DNA from: Acidobacteriota bacterium
GTDB taxonomy: Bacteria > Acidobacteriota > Blastocatellia > UBA7656
DNA: 50,156 nucleotides
Assembly: GCA_038040445.1 (NCBI GenBank)
Contig: JBBPIG010000013.1
Location: forward strand, 128,093-178,248
Reading direction: 5' to 3'
The position numbers and the translations under genes were made by a program. Below the pieces are notes generated by a model that ran no database searches, had not been told where the DNA came from, and saw only the letters and a list, made by a program, of their open reading frames with translations. Positions 33,173 to 42,432 of the stretch are shown piece after piece (the stretch's first letter is position 1; every line of letters starts with the position of its first letter).

Positions 33173-33384
33173 CAGTTGTTCCTCCGTGTTTGTAAGATTC
33201 GAGTTTACGAGATGAATCACGCCGCCGGATTTGAGATGTGCCGGGAACTTCAAGCTTTCCTATCGAACCATATTGAAGCTACCGTCGATCGTATATCGTG
33301 GTTTCTTGACTACGCTATACCCGCTTTGTTAGATTCGGCTCTTAAGGAGACTCACCTGTACACTACAATGCTCGATCGGCTTTT

Positions 33385-33750
33385 ATGAATAGGAAAGACC
33401 TGTATTTTCTCGCTATCGCTGTTGGCATTATCGCCCTGTTCACCGTCCTCTGGATTATCAGCCGTAAGCCACCCGCGATGACCCCGCGAGCCGAACACGC
33501 CGGGCTAACTCGCACTACTCCGCGCGAGACTTGTTGGAGTTGTCACACCCCCGATTCCAAGGTCTGGCAGCATCATCCAAACAAGGGCAAACCGACTGAT
33601 CGGGACAAGACTACGCCTTGCTCGGCTTGTCACAAACTGCCTGAACCGCAGGTCGCGCGCGCTTCGTTTCATACGTCGAATAAGAGGGAGGTGGAATTAA
33701 ATGGCAAAGCCAGCAGCCAAGGTAAGACCCGAGTATCACAACTACATTGA
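33385..33750 (+). CDS. Membrane-anchored protein with two CXXCH haem motifs
   Basis: A 121-residue protein with one membrane segment (about 7-27) and two c-type haem motifs, CWSCH (50-54) and CSACH (79-83), so a small dihaem cytochrome or haem-bearing electron carrier is likely. Histidines 63 and 64 and others could be axial ligands. It resembles short multihaem cytochromes of the NapC/NrfH kind only in layout. The reading frame runs on for 50 nt into the aldehyde dehydrogenase gene; residues after about 100 are not conserved-looking. No ribosome site is clear. Function unknown. Confidence 0.65.
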   Translation: MNRKDLYFLAIAVGIIALFTVLWIISRKPPAMTPRAEHAGLTRTTPRETCWSCHTPDSKVWQHHPNKGKPTDRDKTTPCSACHKLPEPQVARASFHTSNKREVELNGKASSQGKTRVSQLH

Positions 33751-35206
33751 CGGAGAATGGGTGGCTCCGGCGTCCGGCAGCTACATCGAGAATCGCAACC
33801 CGGCTGACACCCGCGAACTCGTTGGCCGCTTTCCGGCTTCGACCTCCGTAGACGTCGAACGCGCGGTCAGCGTCGCAGCCGAAGCCTTTCAGAAGTGGCG
33901 TAAGGTCCCCGCCCCGCGCCGCGCCGAAATACTGTTCAAAGCAGGCGAAATACTCATCCAGCACAAAGAAGACTTCGCGCGCGATATGACGCGAGAGATG
34001 GGCAAGGTCCTGAAAGAGACGCGAGGCGACGTGCAGGAAGCCATCGATATGACCTACTTCATCGCGGGCGAAGGGCGGCGGCTTCACGGCTACACGACGA
34101 AGGCCGAGCTCCCGAACAAATACGCGATGTGCTCGCGGGAACCGATAGGGGTCTGCGGACTCATCACTCCCTGGAACTTCCCGATGGCGATCCCGTCGTG
34201 GAAGATTCTTCCCGCCCTCGTGTGCGGCAACGCTGTAGTCATCAAACCGGCCGAAGCCACGCCTCTCTCGACCTATAACTTCGTATCGGCGCTGTCTGAA
34301 GCCGGCATACCTCCGGGCGTGGTCAACATTGTGGCCGGGCGGGGAGTCGATGTAGGCAAAGCGTTGCTCGAACATCCCACCCCTCGGCTGGTTTCATTCA
34401 CCGGGTCAACGGAAGTCGGCCGAATCGTCGGCCAGGCCTGCGCGGCTACCGACAAGATATGCTCGCTCGAAATGGGCGGCAAGAACGTGATCATGATAAT
34501 GGAAGACGCCGATCTCGACCTCGCGCTTGAAGGCGTGCTGTGGGGCGCGTTTGGAACTACTGGTCAGCGTTGCACGGCGACGTCGCGGGTTGTCGTTCAC
34601 CGAAAGGTCGCCAGGAAATTCACGAACATGCTTGCTGACAGGGCAGAACGCTTGCGGCTTGGGCCGGGACTCAACGAAAAGACCGACGTCGGCCCGGTGA
34701 TCAATCAAGACGCGCTTGAAAAGATTCTCGAATACATCGAGATCGGACGGCGGGAAGACAAAGCGAAGCTGCTTTGCGGGGGCCGGCGGGCCGAGAAGGG
34801 CGATCTGAAATACGGGTTCTTTATCGAGCCCACGGTTTTTTCGGACGTACAACCGCAGATGCGAATCGCGCAGGAAGAGATTTTCGGTCCGGTCCTCTCG
34901 GTGATCGAGTGCCGCGATGTGGATCATGCGATCGAGATAGCTAACGGCGTCAAGTTTGGCCTATCGGCATCGATCTACACGCGCGACACCAACCGCGCTT
35001 TCCACGCGATGGAAGACGTGCAGACGGGAATCTTCTACGTGAACGCTTCGACGATCGGCGCTGAGGTACATCTGCCGTTCGGGGGCACCAAGTCAACAGG
35101 CAACGGACATCGCGAAGGCGGCACCCAGGTGCTGGACATCTTCTCTGAGTGGAAAGCCGTGTACATCGATTACTCAGGCAAGCTTCAACGCGCGCAGATA
35201 GACTAG
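33701..35206 (+). CDS. Aldehyde dehydrogenase
   Basis: NAD(P)+-dependent oxidation of an aldehyde to an acid, 501 residues. The family motifs are all present: PWNFPM (157-162), the nucleotide segment FTGSTEVG (233-240), catalytic base Glu257 in SLEMGGKN and nucleophile Cys291 in [11 protein letters not shown], then [10 protein letters not shown]. The overall sequence is closest in feel to semialdehyde dehydrogenases of amino-acid or polyamine breakdown, but the substrate cannot be assigned. The ATG has GGAGG 9 nt upstream. It overlaps the CXXCH gene by 50 nt in another frame. The alanine dehydrogenase gene follows after a repeat array. Confidence 0.92.
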   Translation: MAKPAAKVRPEYHNYIDGEWVAPASGSYIENRNPADTRELVGRFPASTSVDVERAVSVAAEAFQKWRKVPAPRRAEILFKAGEILIQHKEDFARDMTREMGKVLKETRGDVQEAIDMTYFIAGEGRRLHGYTTKAELPNKYAMCSREPIGVCGLITPWNFPMAIPSWKILPALVCGNAVVIKPAEATPLSTYNFVSALSEAGIPPGVVNIVAGRGVDVGKALLEHPTPRLVSFTGSTEVGRIVGQACAATDKICSLEMGGKNVIMIMEDADLDLALEGVLWGAFGTTGQRCTATSRVVVHRKVARKFTNMLADRAERLRLGPGLNEKTDVGPVINQDALEKILEYIEIGRREDKAKLLCGGRRAEKGDLKYGFFIEPTVFSDVQPQMRIAQEEIFGPVLSVIECRDVDHAIEIANGVKFGLSASIYTRDTNRAFHAMEDVQTGIFYVNASTIGAEVHLPFGGTKSTGNGHREGGTQVLDIFSEWKAVYIDYSGKLQRAQID

Positions 35207-35210
35207 AAGA

Positions 35211-35380
35211 CGTCCGTAGTCAGTAGTCCGTAGTCAGTAGCAGAGTTGTTGAGCGCGCGCGACTCTTCCATCGAAAAACTACGGACCACGGACCACGGAC
35301 CACGGACTACGGACCACGGACTACGGACCACGGACCACGGACTACGGACCACGGACTACGGACCACGGACTACGGACCAC
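35211..35380. repeat. GTAGTCC/GGACCAC inverted array between two dehydrogenase genes
   Basis: The left arm 35211-35240 (GTCCGTAGTCAGTAG units) and the right arm 35279-35380 (ACTACGGACC, CACGGACC units, about 14 in a row) are in opposite orientation around a 38-bp centre. It covers nearly the whole gap between the aldehyde dehydrogenase stop and the ald ribosome site. It is not a CRISPR array: the units are contiguous, without spacers. Confidence 0.85.
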
Positions 35381-35394
35381 CAAGCAGGAGCATT

Positions 35395-36507
35395 ATGATT
35401 GTTGGGCTACCAAAGGAAGTGAAAGACAACGAGTACCGCGTGGGGCTCGTGCCCGCGGGAGTGAAGGCGCTGACCAGCGCCGGACACAGCGTGCTGGTCG
35501 AGATCAAGGCCGGTGACGGGTTGGGTATCACGGATCAAGAATATGTGAATGCCGGCGCCGAGATCGTGGACTCGGCCGAGGAGGTCTGGTCCCGCGCCGA
35601 CATGGTTATCAAGGTCAAAGAACCCATCGCGTCCGAGTATGGATTCCTGCGCGAAGGACTCATACTCTTCACTTATCTGCATCTGGCTCCCGCTCGCGAG
35701 CTGACTCGGGCGCTGTTGGAGCGCGGCGTCACCGGCGTCGCTTACGAGACGATCACCAACGATCAAGGTCACCTGCCGCTGCTCACCCCAATGAGCGAGG
35801 TCGCCGGTAGAATGTCGATACAGGTTGGCGCAACTTATTTGGAAAAGATCAACGGCGGACGGGGAGTCTTGCTGGGGGGCGTGCCCGGAGTCGCGCCTGG
35901 CCGCGTGACGATAATCGGCGGCGGAGTCGTAGGAATCAACGCCGCGAAGATTGCCGTTGGTTTTGGAGCTTCGGTGATCATCATTGATAGAGACCTGGAA
36001 CGCTTGCGGTTTTTGGACGATATCTTCGGCAGCCGCATTCGCACGCTCGCTTCGAACCCTTACACGATCGCGGAATCAGTCGCGGATTCAGATCTGGTCG
36101 TAGGCGCCGTGCTGGTGCCCGGGGCGGCTGCGCCGAAGCTGGTGACGCGCGAGATGCTGCGCGATATGCCTCGCGGCTCGGTAATCGTCGACGTCGCGGT
36201 TGATCAAGGCGGCTGCATCGAGACAACCAAGCCGACTACGCACAGCCAGCCGACTTATTACGTGGAGAACGTTCTTCATTATGGGGTGACGAACATGCCG
36301 GGCGCCGTGCCGCGCACTTCTACATTTGCCCTGACGAATGCGACGTTGCCTTTAGCGTTGAAGCTCGCCAGGTATGGAGTGGTCGAAGCAATCAAGAGAG
36401 ACGCGCACTTGAAGAATGGGGTGAACACCTACAAAGGAAAAGTCACCTATAAAGCCGTGGCCCTGGATCAGGGGCTTGAGTACACACCGATTGATAAATT
36501 GTTGTAA
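35395..36507 (+). CDS. ald: Alanine dehydrogenase
   Basis: Reversible NAD-linked conversion of alanine to pyruvate and ammonium. It has 370 residues, the normal length. The N-terminal [18 protein letters not shown] is the family signature. The pyruvate-binding VKVKEPI segment is followed by TYLHLA, and the NAD domain is [19 protein letters not shown] (about 168-186). [38 protein letters not shown] is the conserved catalytic region, quoted here only by its start and end residues 281-312. The ATG follows GCAGGAG. A hexameric enzyme is expected. Confidence 0.95.
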   Translation: MIVGLPKEVKDNEYRVGLVPAGVKALTSAGHSVLVEIKAGDGLGITDQEYVNAGAEIVDSAEEVWSRADMVIKVKEPIASEYGFLREGLILFTYLHLAPARELTRALLERGVTGVAYETITNDQGHLPLLTPMSEVAGRMSIQVGATYLEKINGGRGVLLGGVPGVAPGRVTIIGGGVVGINAAKIAVGFGASVIIIDRDLERLRFLDDIFGSRIRTLASNPYTIAESVADSDLVVGAVLVPGAAAPKLVTREMLRDMPRGSVIVDVAVDQGGCIETTKPTTHSQPTYYVENVLHYGVTNMPGAVPRTSTFALTNATLPLALKLARYGVVEAIKRDAHLKNGVNTYKGKVTYKAVALDQGLEYTPIDKLL

Positions 36508-36608
36508 TGCGCACCGGCTGAGATCTCGATGATCAAGCGCGTCCGGATCATTCTCCGGCGCAGGCGATTAGTGTCGCAAGAACGACCTTGTTGATTATCG
36601 CAGCCTGT

Positions 36609-36983
36609 TCAACTGCGACCCTTCATGAACTTCTGCCCCGCTGAGTAGTTAAAGAACGCGGCCAGCAGGAAGACCACCGCCGATCCCGCGGTCACCACCA
36701 GCAGCGGCGACCGGTTGGTCTGAAAAGCATCGACGCTCAAGTAGACAAAGATCAACGCCAGTAGCACGCAGACGATTGCGTTTCTCCGGTAAGCATAGCT
36801 TGTTCTCTGAGCGGATGTCCTGTTGCGCCTGATGAGTTCGTTAAGAGCCCTGACTTCCTCTTCGCAAGCACCCGCGCAAGCCATCCCGTTGCCCACATCG
36901 ACCGCGCAGGCGTGGCAAAGAGCCTTATTACAACTCTTGCAGATCGCAACCGCATCGGCGCCTTCGTGGTTGAAACACTTCAT
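36609..36983 (-). CDS. Zinc-ribbon / B-box-like membrane protein
   Basis: A 124-residue protein. The N-terminal 40 residues contain CFNHEG and CKSCNKALCHAC, plus CAGAC (Cys3, His6, Cys15, Cys18, Cys23, Cys26, Cys36, Cys40), which looks like a zinc-binding B-box-type module. A charged linker and two membrane segments (about 65-85 and 90-112) follow. The ATG at 36983 is selected: an extension upstream to 37073 is derived from the AGACTTTAGTCTG inverted repeat. Such short zinc-finger membrane proteins are common in this kind of genome; the role is unknown. Convergent with ald. Confidence 0.68.
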   Translation of the reverse strand: MKCFNHEGADAVAICKSCNKALCHACAVDVGNGMACAGACEEEVRALNELIRRNRTSAQRTSYAYRRNAIVCVLLALIFVYLSVDAFQTNRSPLLVVTAGSAVVFLLAAFFNYSAGQKFMKGRS

Positions 36984-36984
36984 A

Positions 36985-37075
36985 GGCGTGGCACAGACTT
37001 TAGTCTGTGTTCTTCTGCAGCAGACTAACGATTTCCGCCTCGAGAACAGAGCGCAGACTAAAGTCCACGCCACGC
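36985..37075. repeat. Inverted repeat GGCGTGGCACAGACTTTAGTCTG
   Basis: Arms 36985-37007 and 37054-37075 are reverse complements with few mismatches, with CAGACTTTAGTCTG-like palindromes inside. It lies between the zinc-ribbon gene start and the stop of the His-rich membrane protein gene. Confidence 0.7.
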
Positions 37076-37077
37076 TG

Positions 37078-38208
37078 CTACGCGTTTGCTCGGGCTCCTG
37101 CCATTCGCAACGTCTCGTTCAGCTCGGCATCGCGGCGGACTCGCCAAATCTTGCTGTCGAGATAGTAGTGCGTAAACGCTCCGCCCCAGATGAATGCCAT
37201 CCAGAAGGTGTCCGGCTTCACGATCGTGTAATGAGGGATGTGGTACAGCGCGCCAAACACCAGTGCAAAGGCGATGTAGCTCCACACGTTCTTGCTTATG
37301 ATCGATGCGGCGCCGTAATTCTTCGAGCCGGCCCGGCCGTACTTGTTCTGATTGTGAAACCAGATGATCCGGTGGTACTGGATGTTGTGATAGATCGTCA
37401 GGGTCGCAACCGCAGCCAGCGCCGCCGCGGAAGGCGGTTGCACCGGTTCAAGCAGCCTGAGCACTATCCAGTGCATAGGCACCGCCGCCGCCAGTAGAAA
37501 AAGCTTCGGAAGGTTTACCGGCTGCTTCGAATAGAGGCGCTGAGCTTGCCGTCCAACGAACAATATCAATGACACCACGAACGCCGAAAAGATCAGCGTC
37601 TCGAACCACCAGACCGATTCCGACTGCGTTGAAAGCCCCATCTCGTCCAGTCGCTCCTTTGCCGCATAGCTGTGAGTCAAGAACCGAACGAAGGGATAGG
37701 TCATGCCCAGCAAAATGAAAGCGCGGTCGATGAGATTGTCGATCTCGGCGAGGTCGCCGTTCTTCTTCTTGTATAAAATCATGAAACCATAGTGCTGCTT
37801 TACCAGATGGTAGTAAGCCCACATTGATGCGAGGAAGAAAAACACCGGCCCCCACGCTTCGGTGCCGAAAACCCTGGCTTGTCCGGCGAGCACCATCGCC
37901 GGCCCTACCAGAAACAGCAAAAGAGTTCCGTAATAAAGCTTCGCCCGTTTTCGGCGTTCCTCGCTGTCGGCATACGTTCTTGAGATAGTCCCGAAGACGT
38001 GCGGTCCGTCAAAACCCAGAGCCCAGATCCAGGTCATGATCATAACCGACAGGCCGAACTTCACCAGGATGAGATTGGCTGCAAGAAACGCGTAGCTTGT
38101 GATGACGCTACCAATGAACCATATGAGATCATCCTTCTTGTTGATGATCCAGCCCAGGCTGATCAGGTTCCGTCTGCCTTCGTCAACAGCAACAGCCGCC
38201 GAAGCCAT
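37078..38208 (-). CDS. Polytopic membrane protein with conserved histidine motifs
   Basis: A 376-residue protein with about eight membrane segments. Histidines are arranged in short motifs: GPHVF near 65, HLVKQHYG near 140, HNIQYHRIIWFHN near 280, and HYYLDSKIW near 355. The spacing recalls di-iron or metal sites of membrane oxidases and desaturases, but the exact HX3-4H signatures of desaturases are not met. I do not recognise a named family. The ATG at 38208 has AAGGAG and GAGG upstream, so the longer start at 38316 is rejected. Function unknown; a metal-dependent membrane enzyme is possible. Confidence 0.65.
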   Translation of the reverse strand: MASAAVAVDEGRRNLISLGWIINKKDDLIWFIGSVITSYAFLAANLILVKFGLSVMIMTWIWALGFDGPHVFGTISRTYADSEERRKRAKLYYGTLLLFLVGPAMVLAGQARVFGTEAWGPVFFFLASMWAYYHLVKQHYGFMILYKKKNGDLAEIDNLIDRAFILLGMTYPFVRFLTHSYAAKERLDEMGLSTQSESVWWFETLIFSAFVVSLILFVGRQAQRLYSKQPVNLPKLFLLAAAVPMHWIVLRLLEPVQPPSAAALAAVATLTIYHNIQYHRIIWFHNQNKYGRAGSKNYGAASIISKNVWSYIAFALVFGALYHIPHYTIVKPDTFWMAFIWGGAFTHYYLDSKIWRVRRDAELNETLRMAGARANA

Positions 38209-38473
38209 ATCTTCCTCTCCTTTGCTTTCCGCATTGCGAAGTCCCAGCAACGCGAGCGCGCAGTATGGTTTCAACCAGGGTGGGTGATCCGCGTCATCCC
38301 GCTCAATAACTCGCATCCGAATGAGAATCCGAGTTGTTTCAACCCCAAAGCCGCGCCTAGTTTACCAAAGCCGCGTGCTATCGCCAAAGCCCATTCCTTC
38401 GCGCTATGCTACACCGGCAGTCGAAGCGAATAAGCGGCAATGTCGAACTCAAATCGAGGAACCTGGAGGTACC

Positions 38474-38828
38474 GTGTCAAAGGGCATCGACGAATTCAAT
38501 CAGTCTCGCGAGGAAATGAATGAGCGAATCCTGAGCAGCGATCATCTGGGCATCAAGCGATTCTTTGCGCTCGATCATCAAGCCTGCGAGGAAGGCGCGC
38601 TCGACTCAAAGACCAAGGAGCTACTCGGGCTTGTCGCGTCGTTGGCGCTCAGGCGCGACGACTGCATTACCTATCACGTGCTTCAATACGTCGAGCAGGG
38701 GGTCAAACGGGAAGAATTTCTGGACACATTCTAATGTTGCGCTGGTGGTCGGCGGCTCGATTACGATTCCCCACTTGCGCCGCGCATTTGAAAGAATGGA
38801 TGAGGCGCTTGAAGAAGCGCAGTCCTAA
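38474..38828 (+). pseudogene. Carboxymuconolactone decarboxylase-like gene, frameshifted
   Basis: A gene of the AhpD/CMD fold, with GTG start at 38474 preceded by GGAGG. It reads KGIDEFNQSREEMNERIL, SSDHLGIKRFFALDHQACEEG, then DDCITYHVLQYVEQGVKREEF and stops after LDTF at about 38731. The family continues with NVALVVGGSITIPHLRRAF, which is present at once in the +1 frame (NVALVVGG starts near 38734). Removing one T at about 38732 restores the gene, so there is a single-base insertion in the sequence. Either a sequencing error, a real mutation or, less likely, a programmed +1 shift at UUC UAA. The catalytic cysteine and histidine (DCITYH) are in the first part. Confidence 0.72.
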
Positions 38829-38854
38829 AACGAGCCGCGAGCAAACATCAGCCT

Positions 38855-39865
38855 CTACAGCAACTCGCGGCGGAGTTGCGGGAACACCCTGGACACCTTG
38901 CCAAGCAAGTAGTCACCATACGTCCCGCTGAAGTCGTGAACGCTCGCGTGGTCCCAACGTTCGTCGCTGTCATCATCGACCGGCACGTTAATCGCGATCG
39001 GCTTCACCTCAGCATTGAAGTTCGGATCAAAGAAAAACGGGAAAGACAGCCGGTCGTGCCGGGACGGGCTCCGGACGCGATGAGGCGTTGACCGGTAGAC
39101 CCCTCCAGTCATTCGGTCGAGCATGTCCCCGATATTGCAAACGAACGAGCCCGGGACCGGCTTCGCATCAACCCAACCTGACCTCGACTTAACCTGCAAG
39201 CCCCCGGTTTGGTCCTGCTTGAGAATCGTCAGCAGCCCATAGTCGGTGTGCGCGCCAACTCCCCAGCTCTGCTCTTCGGAGATCGGCGCCGGGTCAGGCG
39301 GGTAGTTGAAGATGCGGAATAGAATCAGCGGATCGCTCGTGTAGCGCTTGGCGAAATAACCCTCGTCCAACCCGAGGCTCAGCGCAATGACCTCCATGAG
39401 CGTGTGTCCGAGCCCGGTCATCGCGGCCATATACTCGAGAACTGTTTCGCGCAGGAGCGGAATGCTCTTTGGAAAGAGATTGGGCCCGTGCATCGGCATG
39501 CCTGACTTCACTAGAGGATTATTCTCATCCATCTCGGCGCCGAAGTACAGACCTTCCTTCAGGTCAGGCTTACCCGAAGTGAGCTCGCCGCCGACGGGGA
39601 AATATCCCCGCCATGCTTTGCCCCCTTTCTCCATGCAGATGTCGAGTTTCTCGGCGGGACTCCGAGCGAAAAACGTCCGGCTCAAATTCTCCAACCGCTG
39701 CTGAAGGCGTTCATCAACGTTGTGCCCAATGATGTAGAAGAAACCAGACTCGCGGCAAGCCCAGCCAATCTGATCGGCAACCCTGGTGCGCCCAGCGGCG
39801 CCGCTCATCGACGCGCCAATATCGCCAATATCTATGATGGGAAGTCTAGAGAAGTCGCCAGCCAT
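38855..39865 (-). CDS. 2-oxoglutarate/Fe(II)-dependent dioxygenase, isopenicillin-N-synthase type
   Basis: A 336-residue member of the 2OG-Fe(II) oxygenase superfamily. The N-terminal DIOX_N segment has PIIDIG and GFFYIIGHNV (41-50). The iron triad is His206 and Asp208 (GAHTDYG) and His262 (STPHRV), and the 2-oxoglutarate carboxylate site is RLS (272-274). The sequence has the layout of plant-type and bacterial hydroxylases; the substrate cannot be predicted. The ATG is at 39865 with no strong ribosome site. It is convergent with the frameshifted carboxymuconolactone decarboxylase gene. Confidence 0.9.
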   Translation of the reverse strand: MAGDFSRLPIIDIGDIGASMSGAAGRTRVADQIGWACRESGFFYIIGHNVDERLQQRLENLSRTFFARSPAEKLDICMEKGGKAWRGYFPVGGELTSGKPDLKEGLYFGAEMDENNPLVKSGMPMHGPNLFPKSIPLLRETVLEYMAAMTGLGHTLMEVIALSLGLDEGYFAKRYTSDPLILFRIFNYPPDPAPISEEQSWGVGAHTDYGLLTILKQDQTGGLQVKSRSGWVDAKPVPGSFVCNIGDMLDRMTGGVYRSTPHRVRSPSRHDRLSFPFFFDPNFNAEVKPIAINVPVDDDSDERWDHASVHDFSGTYGDYLLGKVSRVFPQLRRELL

Positions 39866-39966
39866 CGCTGTTCAAACGTACAGGCCGCAGTCCGCCTTTG
39901 TCACGCCCGCGACGCCAGGAGCGCGCACCGATTCCTTGCGCATAAAAGCCGCGTGAAGCGGGTTGA

Positions 39967-40476
39967 CTAGAAGCTACCCTCGTCAGCCGAGGGACCGTAG
40001 ATCGATGGCACCGGAATATCGTTGAGCCGCAAGTAGACGCCAAGCTGCGCGCGGTGATGGATGTTGTGATTCATGACGAAGCTTCGCAGCGCGGCAATTC
40101 GGGGCAGCGCGAAGATCGTCTTCCCGCCTGCAAAGAGCGTCCAGGTCTTGAGCAATTCCTCGTCGCTCGCTTCAGAAAGGGCGGCCCGCGCAGCGGCGAC
40201 ATTGCTGTCGAACTTTGCGAGAAGATCCTCCACCGACTTAGCCGGCTCATTCCTTAGCGGGGGTTCGCCTACCGGCGCTATATCGATTGATTCCCTGTTA
40301 ATCGTCAGGGCCGCCCAGCTCGGTAGCGTGGCAAGGTGCGTCGCCAGACCTACCATCGAGAACGACTTCTGGTGAGGCTTCCAATCGAACTTGTCTTCGG
40401 GAACGCGTTCGAGGGTCTTTCGAGTGTTCGCCATCTCGTGATCGAACTCCGGAAGCAGTGCTTGATTTAATGGCAT
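39967..40476 (-). CDS. DinB family protein
   Basis: A 169-residue four-helix-bundle protein of the DinB/YfiT superfamily, which includes metal-dependent thiol transferases. It starts MPLNQALLPEFDHEMANTRK and has WKPHQKSFSMVGLATHLATL (His47 in THLA) and a final FVMNHNIHHRAQLGVYLR segment, giving the usual three histidines that hold the metal. The ATG at 40476 has GAGG 8 nt upstream; the longer start at 40509 is less supported. Substrate unknown; possibly a thiol-dependent detoxification enzyme. Confidence 0.87.
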   Translation of the reverse strand: MPLNQALLPEFDHEMANTRKTLERVPEDKFDWKPHQKSFSMVGLATHLATLPSWAALTINRESIDIAPVGEPPLRNEPAKSVEDLLAKFDSNVAAARAALSEASDEELLKTWTLFAGGKTIFALPRIAALRSFVMNHNIHHRAQLGVYLRLNDIPVPSIYGPSADEGSF

Positions 40477-40542
40477 TAGGTTTCCTCTAAAGTAGAGATT
40501 CGACTTCACCGATCTATTGGTGGTCTTAGAGATAATCCCGCC

Positions 40543-41172
40543 TCAGAATTCATCGTCATCATCCGGCGGTTGAATATCCTGAGCGGCCAACTGCTGCCAG
40601 GCTGTCAGTATCTCTGGCTCTACTCCGGCGGCGCGGAGTGCGTCAGCGACAGGCCCGCTCGACTGTTTGAGTTCCGGGAACTGCAAAAGCAACATCGCGA
40701 TGTCTCGCCTGTCTGTAAATGACTTCGGCTGAGCCCGGCGGCGATAAAAAGAGACGACTTTGCTGGCGATCAATTCAGCCGGCGCCATCACCAGCACTCC
40801 GGCCACTCGCTGTGCCGGTGGTAGAGACTCAACGGGCCTGACATCGATGAGATGGCGATTGCCAGATTTTTGAATCTGAAATAGGCGATAGCCGCGGCCT
40901 TCACCAATCTCTCTCACGCGTACCGCAATGTGAAATCGTTGACTCAGATGCTCGCGCAACTCGCCGGCCAATTCTTTTGCGCGCGTCGAAAGAAGGTCGA
41001 TGTCCTGCGTCATCCGCGGTTCAGACACGTATGCGTTGACTGCCTGAGCGCCGAACACAACGCCATCATCACGCCCACGAAGAAACTCCAGCACCGCATT
41101 TTGGATATTAGCGAGCGGCAGGGGTTCATTCATCGCAAACTCCCTGAACGTCAAAGTGCCCGCATCGAACAT
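40543..41172 (-). CDS. Nucleotidyltransferase (AbiEii-like)
   Basis: A 209-residue nucleotidyltransferase fold. The GAQAVNAY turn (41-48) is followed by TQDIDLL (55-61), giving intact metal-binding Asp57 and Asp59, and the third acidic strand is probably HLIDVRPVE. The layout resembles AbiEii-type and related nucleotidyltransferases of toxin-antitoxin or abortive-infection modules. No partner antitoxin gene is adjacent. The ATG at 41172 has GGAGG 8 nt upstream, so the longer start at 41328 is rejected. It ends in an acidic tail (PPDDDDEF). Confidence 0.75.
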   Translation of the reverse strand: MFDAGTLTFREFAMNEPLPLANIQNAVLEFLRGRDDGVVFGAQAVNAYVSEPRMTQDIDLLSTRAKELAGELREHLSQRFHIAVRVREIGEGRGYRLFQIQKSGNRHLIDVRPVESLPPAQRVAGVLVMAPAELIASKVVSFYRRRAQPKSFTDRRDIAMLLLQFPELKQSSGPVADALRAAGVEPEILTAWQQLAAQDIQPPDDDDEF

Positions 41173-41416
41173 CGTCGGTTCCTCCAACCTAAGCGAACCA
41201 TTTTGGGAGTCGCAATAAGAAAACTCGCGACTGCGCAGGAGCATTCTATCACAGGGAAACCGGGCACTTCGGGAAACTTGAAAAGGCCGTTCGTTTGACA
41301 GCTCGCCCACCAAGCTGCTAGGGTTCATGTGAACTGAGTCCAGCTCGCTCTCTTCTCAGCCTTTCTGGAATCACCCAGACTATCTGAACTAACAGCTCAT
41401 CGAAAAGGACACGAAC

Positions 41417-41668
41417 ATGTCAGCTAAGCTTTTTGTTGGAAATCTCTCTCCGGACACTACGGGTGATGAACTTAAAACCCTCTTCAGCACAGTGGGCGAG
41501 GTGGAGTCTTGTCAGTTGATAACAGACCGCGACTCGGGACGTTCGAAGGGATTTGCTTTCATCGAGATGAATTCCCAGGACAACGCTAACACAGCCAAAG
41601 AAAAACTGAACGGCCAGGACCTTCACGGGAAGCCGCTCAAAGTGAACGACGCCAAGCCCAGAAACTAG
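41417..41668 (+). CDS. Small RRM RNA-binding protein
   Basis: An 83-residue protein consisting of one RNA recognition motif. RNP2 is KLFVGNL (4-10) and RNP1 is KGFAFIEM (44-51), with the conserved aromatic positions of RNA-binding. Proteins of this kind are cold- or stress-induced RNA chaperones in cyanobacteria and several other phyla. The ATG is preceded by AAAAGGACAC. It is a single gene, with 257 nt of non-coding sequence before the CarD gene (41669-41925), in which I see nothing else. Confidence 0.93.
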   Translation: MSAKLFVGNLSPDTTGDELKTLFSTVGEVESCQLITDRDSGRSKGFAFIEMNSQDNANTAKEKLNGQDLHGKPLKVNDAKPRN

Positions 41669-41925
41669 GTCCGGAACTAGGCATTGCTACGGCGATCCAA
41701 CGAAGGTCTTGTTTTGAAGTCACAGCCAATCGGATACGAACGCAAGCATCTGATTTGGTCGCCTCTGCCCCCTTTTGAAAACTCTCGCTATGAGTCACAA
41801 AGGGTAGTCGCCGTAATCGCCGTCCGTCGAGGCCTCTGTTGCTGGACAATCAAGGGAATCTCTCGGGAAAAGTGATCGCCGCCTCTGGCTTAACCCGAGT
41901 TTGACATGCGAGGAGGACATCCCCA

Positions 41926-42432
41926 GTGCTGGTTATTGGAAACAAGGTCATCTATCCGTGTCACGGCCCATGTCTTGTCAGCTCGATCATCAACAAGGTC
42001 GTTGGTGAGAGCCCGATGACATTTTATCAACTCGTCGTTCTTGATGATTCTCGAGGAACGTTGCTCGTTCCAGTAGACAAGGCCCAGGCTGTGGGCATCC
42101 GGCCGCTGTTGAACAGGCCCGAGATTTCACAGCTTCTGGATCAGCTAAAGAAACCTTCCACGGCATCCACGGATCGCAGGCAGCGCGTCCGGGACAACTC
42201 TAAACTGCTCTTATCAGGATCAGCATTTGATCTGGCCGAGATTGTCGAGTCACTGACCGAGATGATTGAAACGAAGCCGTTATCATTTGGCGAGCGCGGT
42301 ACGCTCGAGCGGGCGAAACGGCTACTGGTGTGCGAGGTATCGGAAGTGATGGGAGAGACAAAGCAAGAGGCCGAGCTACGGATTGACCAGGCTCTCGTCG
42401 CGCGAACAAGAACTAAAGCTTACGCTGCTTAA
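41926..42432 (+). CDS. CarD-like transcriptional regulator
   Basis: A 168-residue protein. The N-terminal RNA-polymerase interaction domain (about 1-60) starts VIGNKVIYPCHGPC, with the usual hydrophobic strand order, and has FYQLVVLDDSRGTLLVPVDKAQAVGIR. The C-terminal helical domain (about 70-165) contains SLTEMIETKPLSFGERGTLERAKRLL, as in CarD/CdnL proteins. It binds the polymerase beta subunit and stabilises open complexes at rRNA and other promoters. The start is GTG with GAGGAGG 9 nt upstream. The stop overlaps the end of an xisH fragment on the other strand. Confidence 0.9.
   Translation: MLVIGNKVIYPCHGPCLVSSIINKVVGESPMTFYQLVVLDDSRGTLLVPVDKAQAVGIRPLLNRPEISQLLDQLKKPSTASTDRRQRVRDNSKLLLSGSAFDLAEIVESLTEMIETKPLSFGERGTLERAKRLLVCEVSEVMGETKQEAELRIDQALVARTRTKAYAA

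Noticed and set aside
35279-35380. Dense repeats resembling a CRISPR array
   Set aside because: Units are 7-14 bp and contiguous, with no spacers, no leader and no cas genes; it is one arm of an inverted short-repeat array.
37007-37073. 30-residue N-terminal extension of the zinc-ribbon membrane protein
   Set aside because: It is the translation of the AGACTTTAGTCTG inverted repeat; the ATG at 36983 begins the conserved part.
41684-41875. 63-codon frame between the RRM and carD genes
   Set aside because: No ribosome site, no similarity, low-complexity composition; treated as non-coding spacer.
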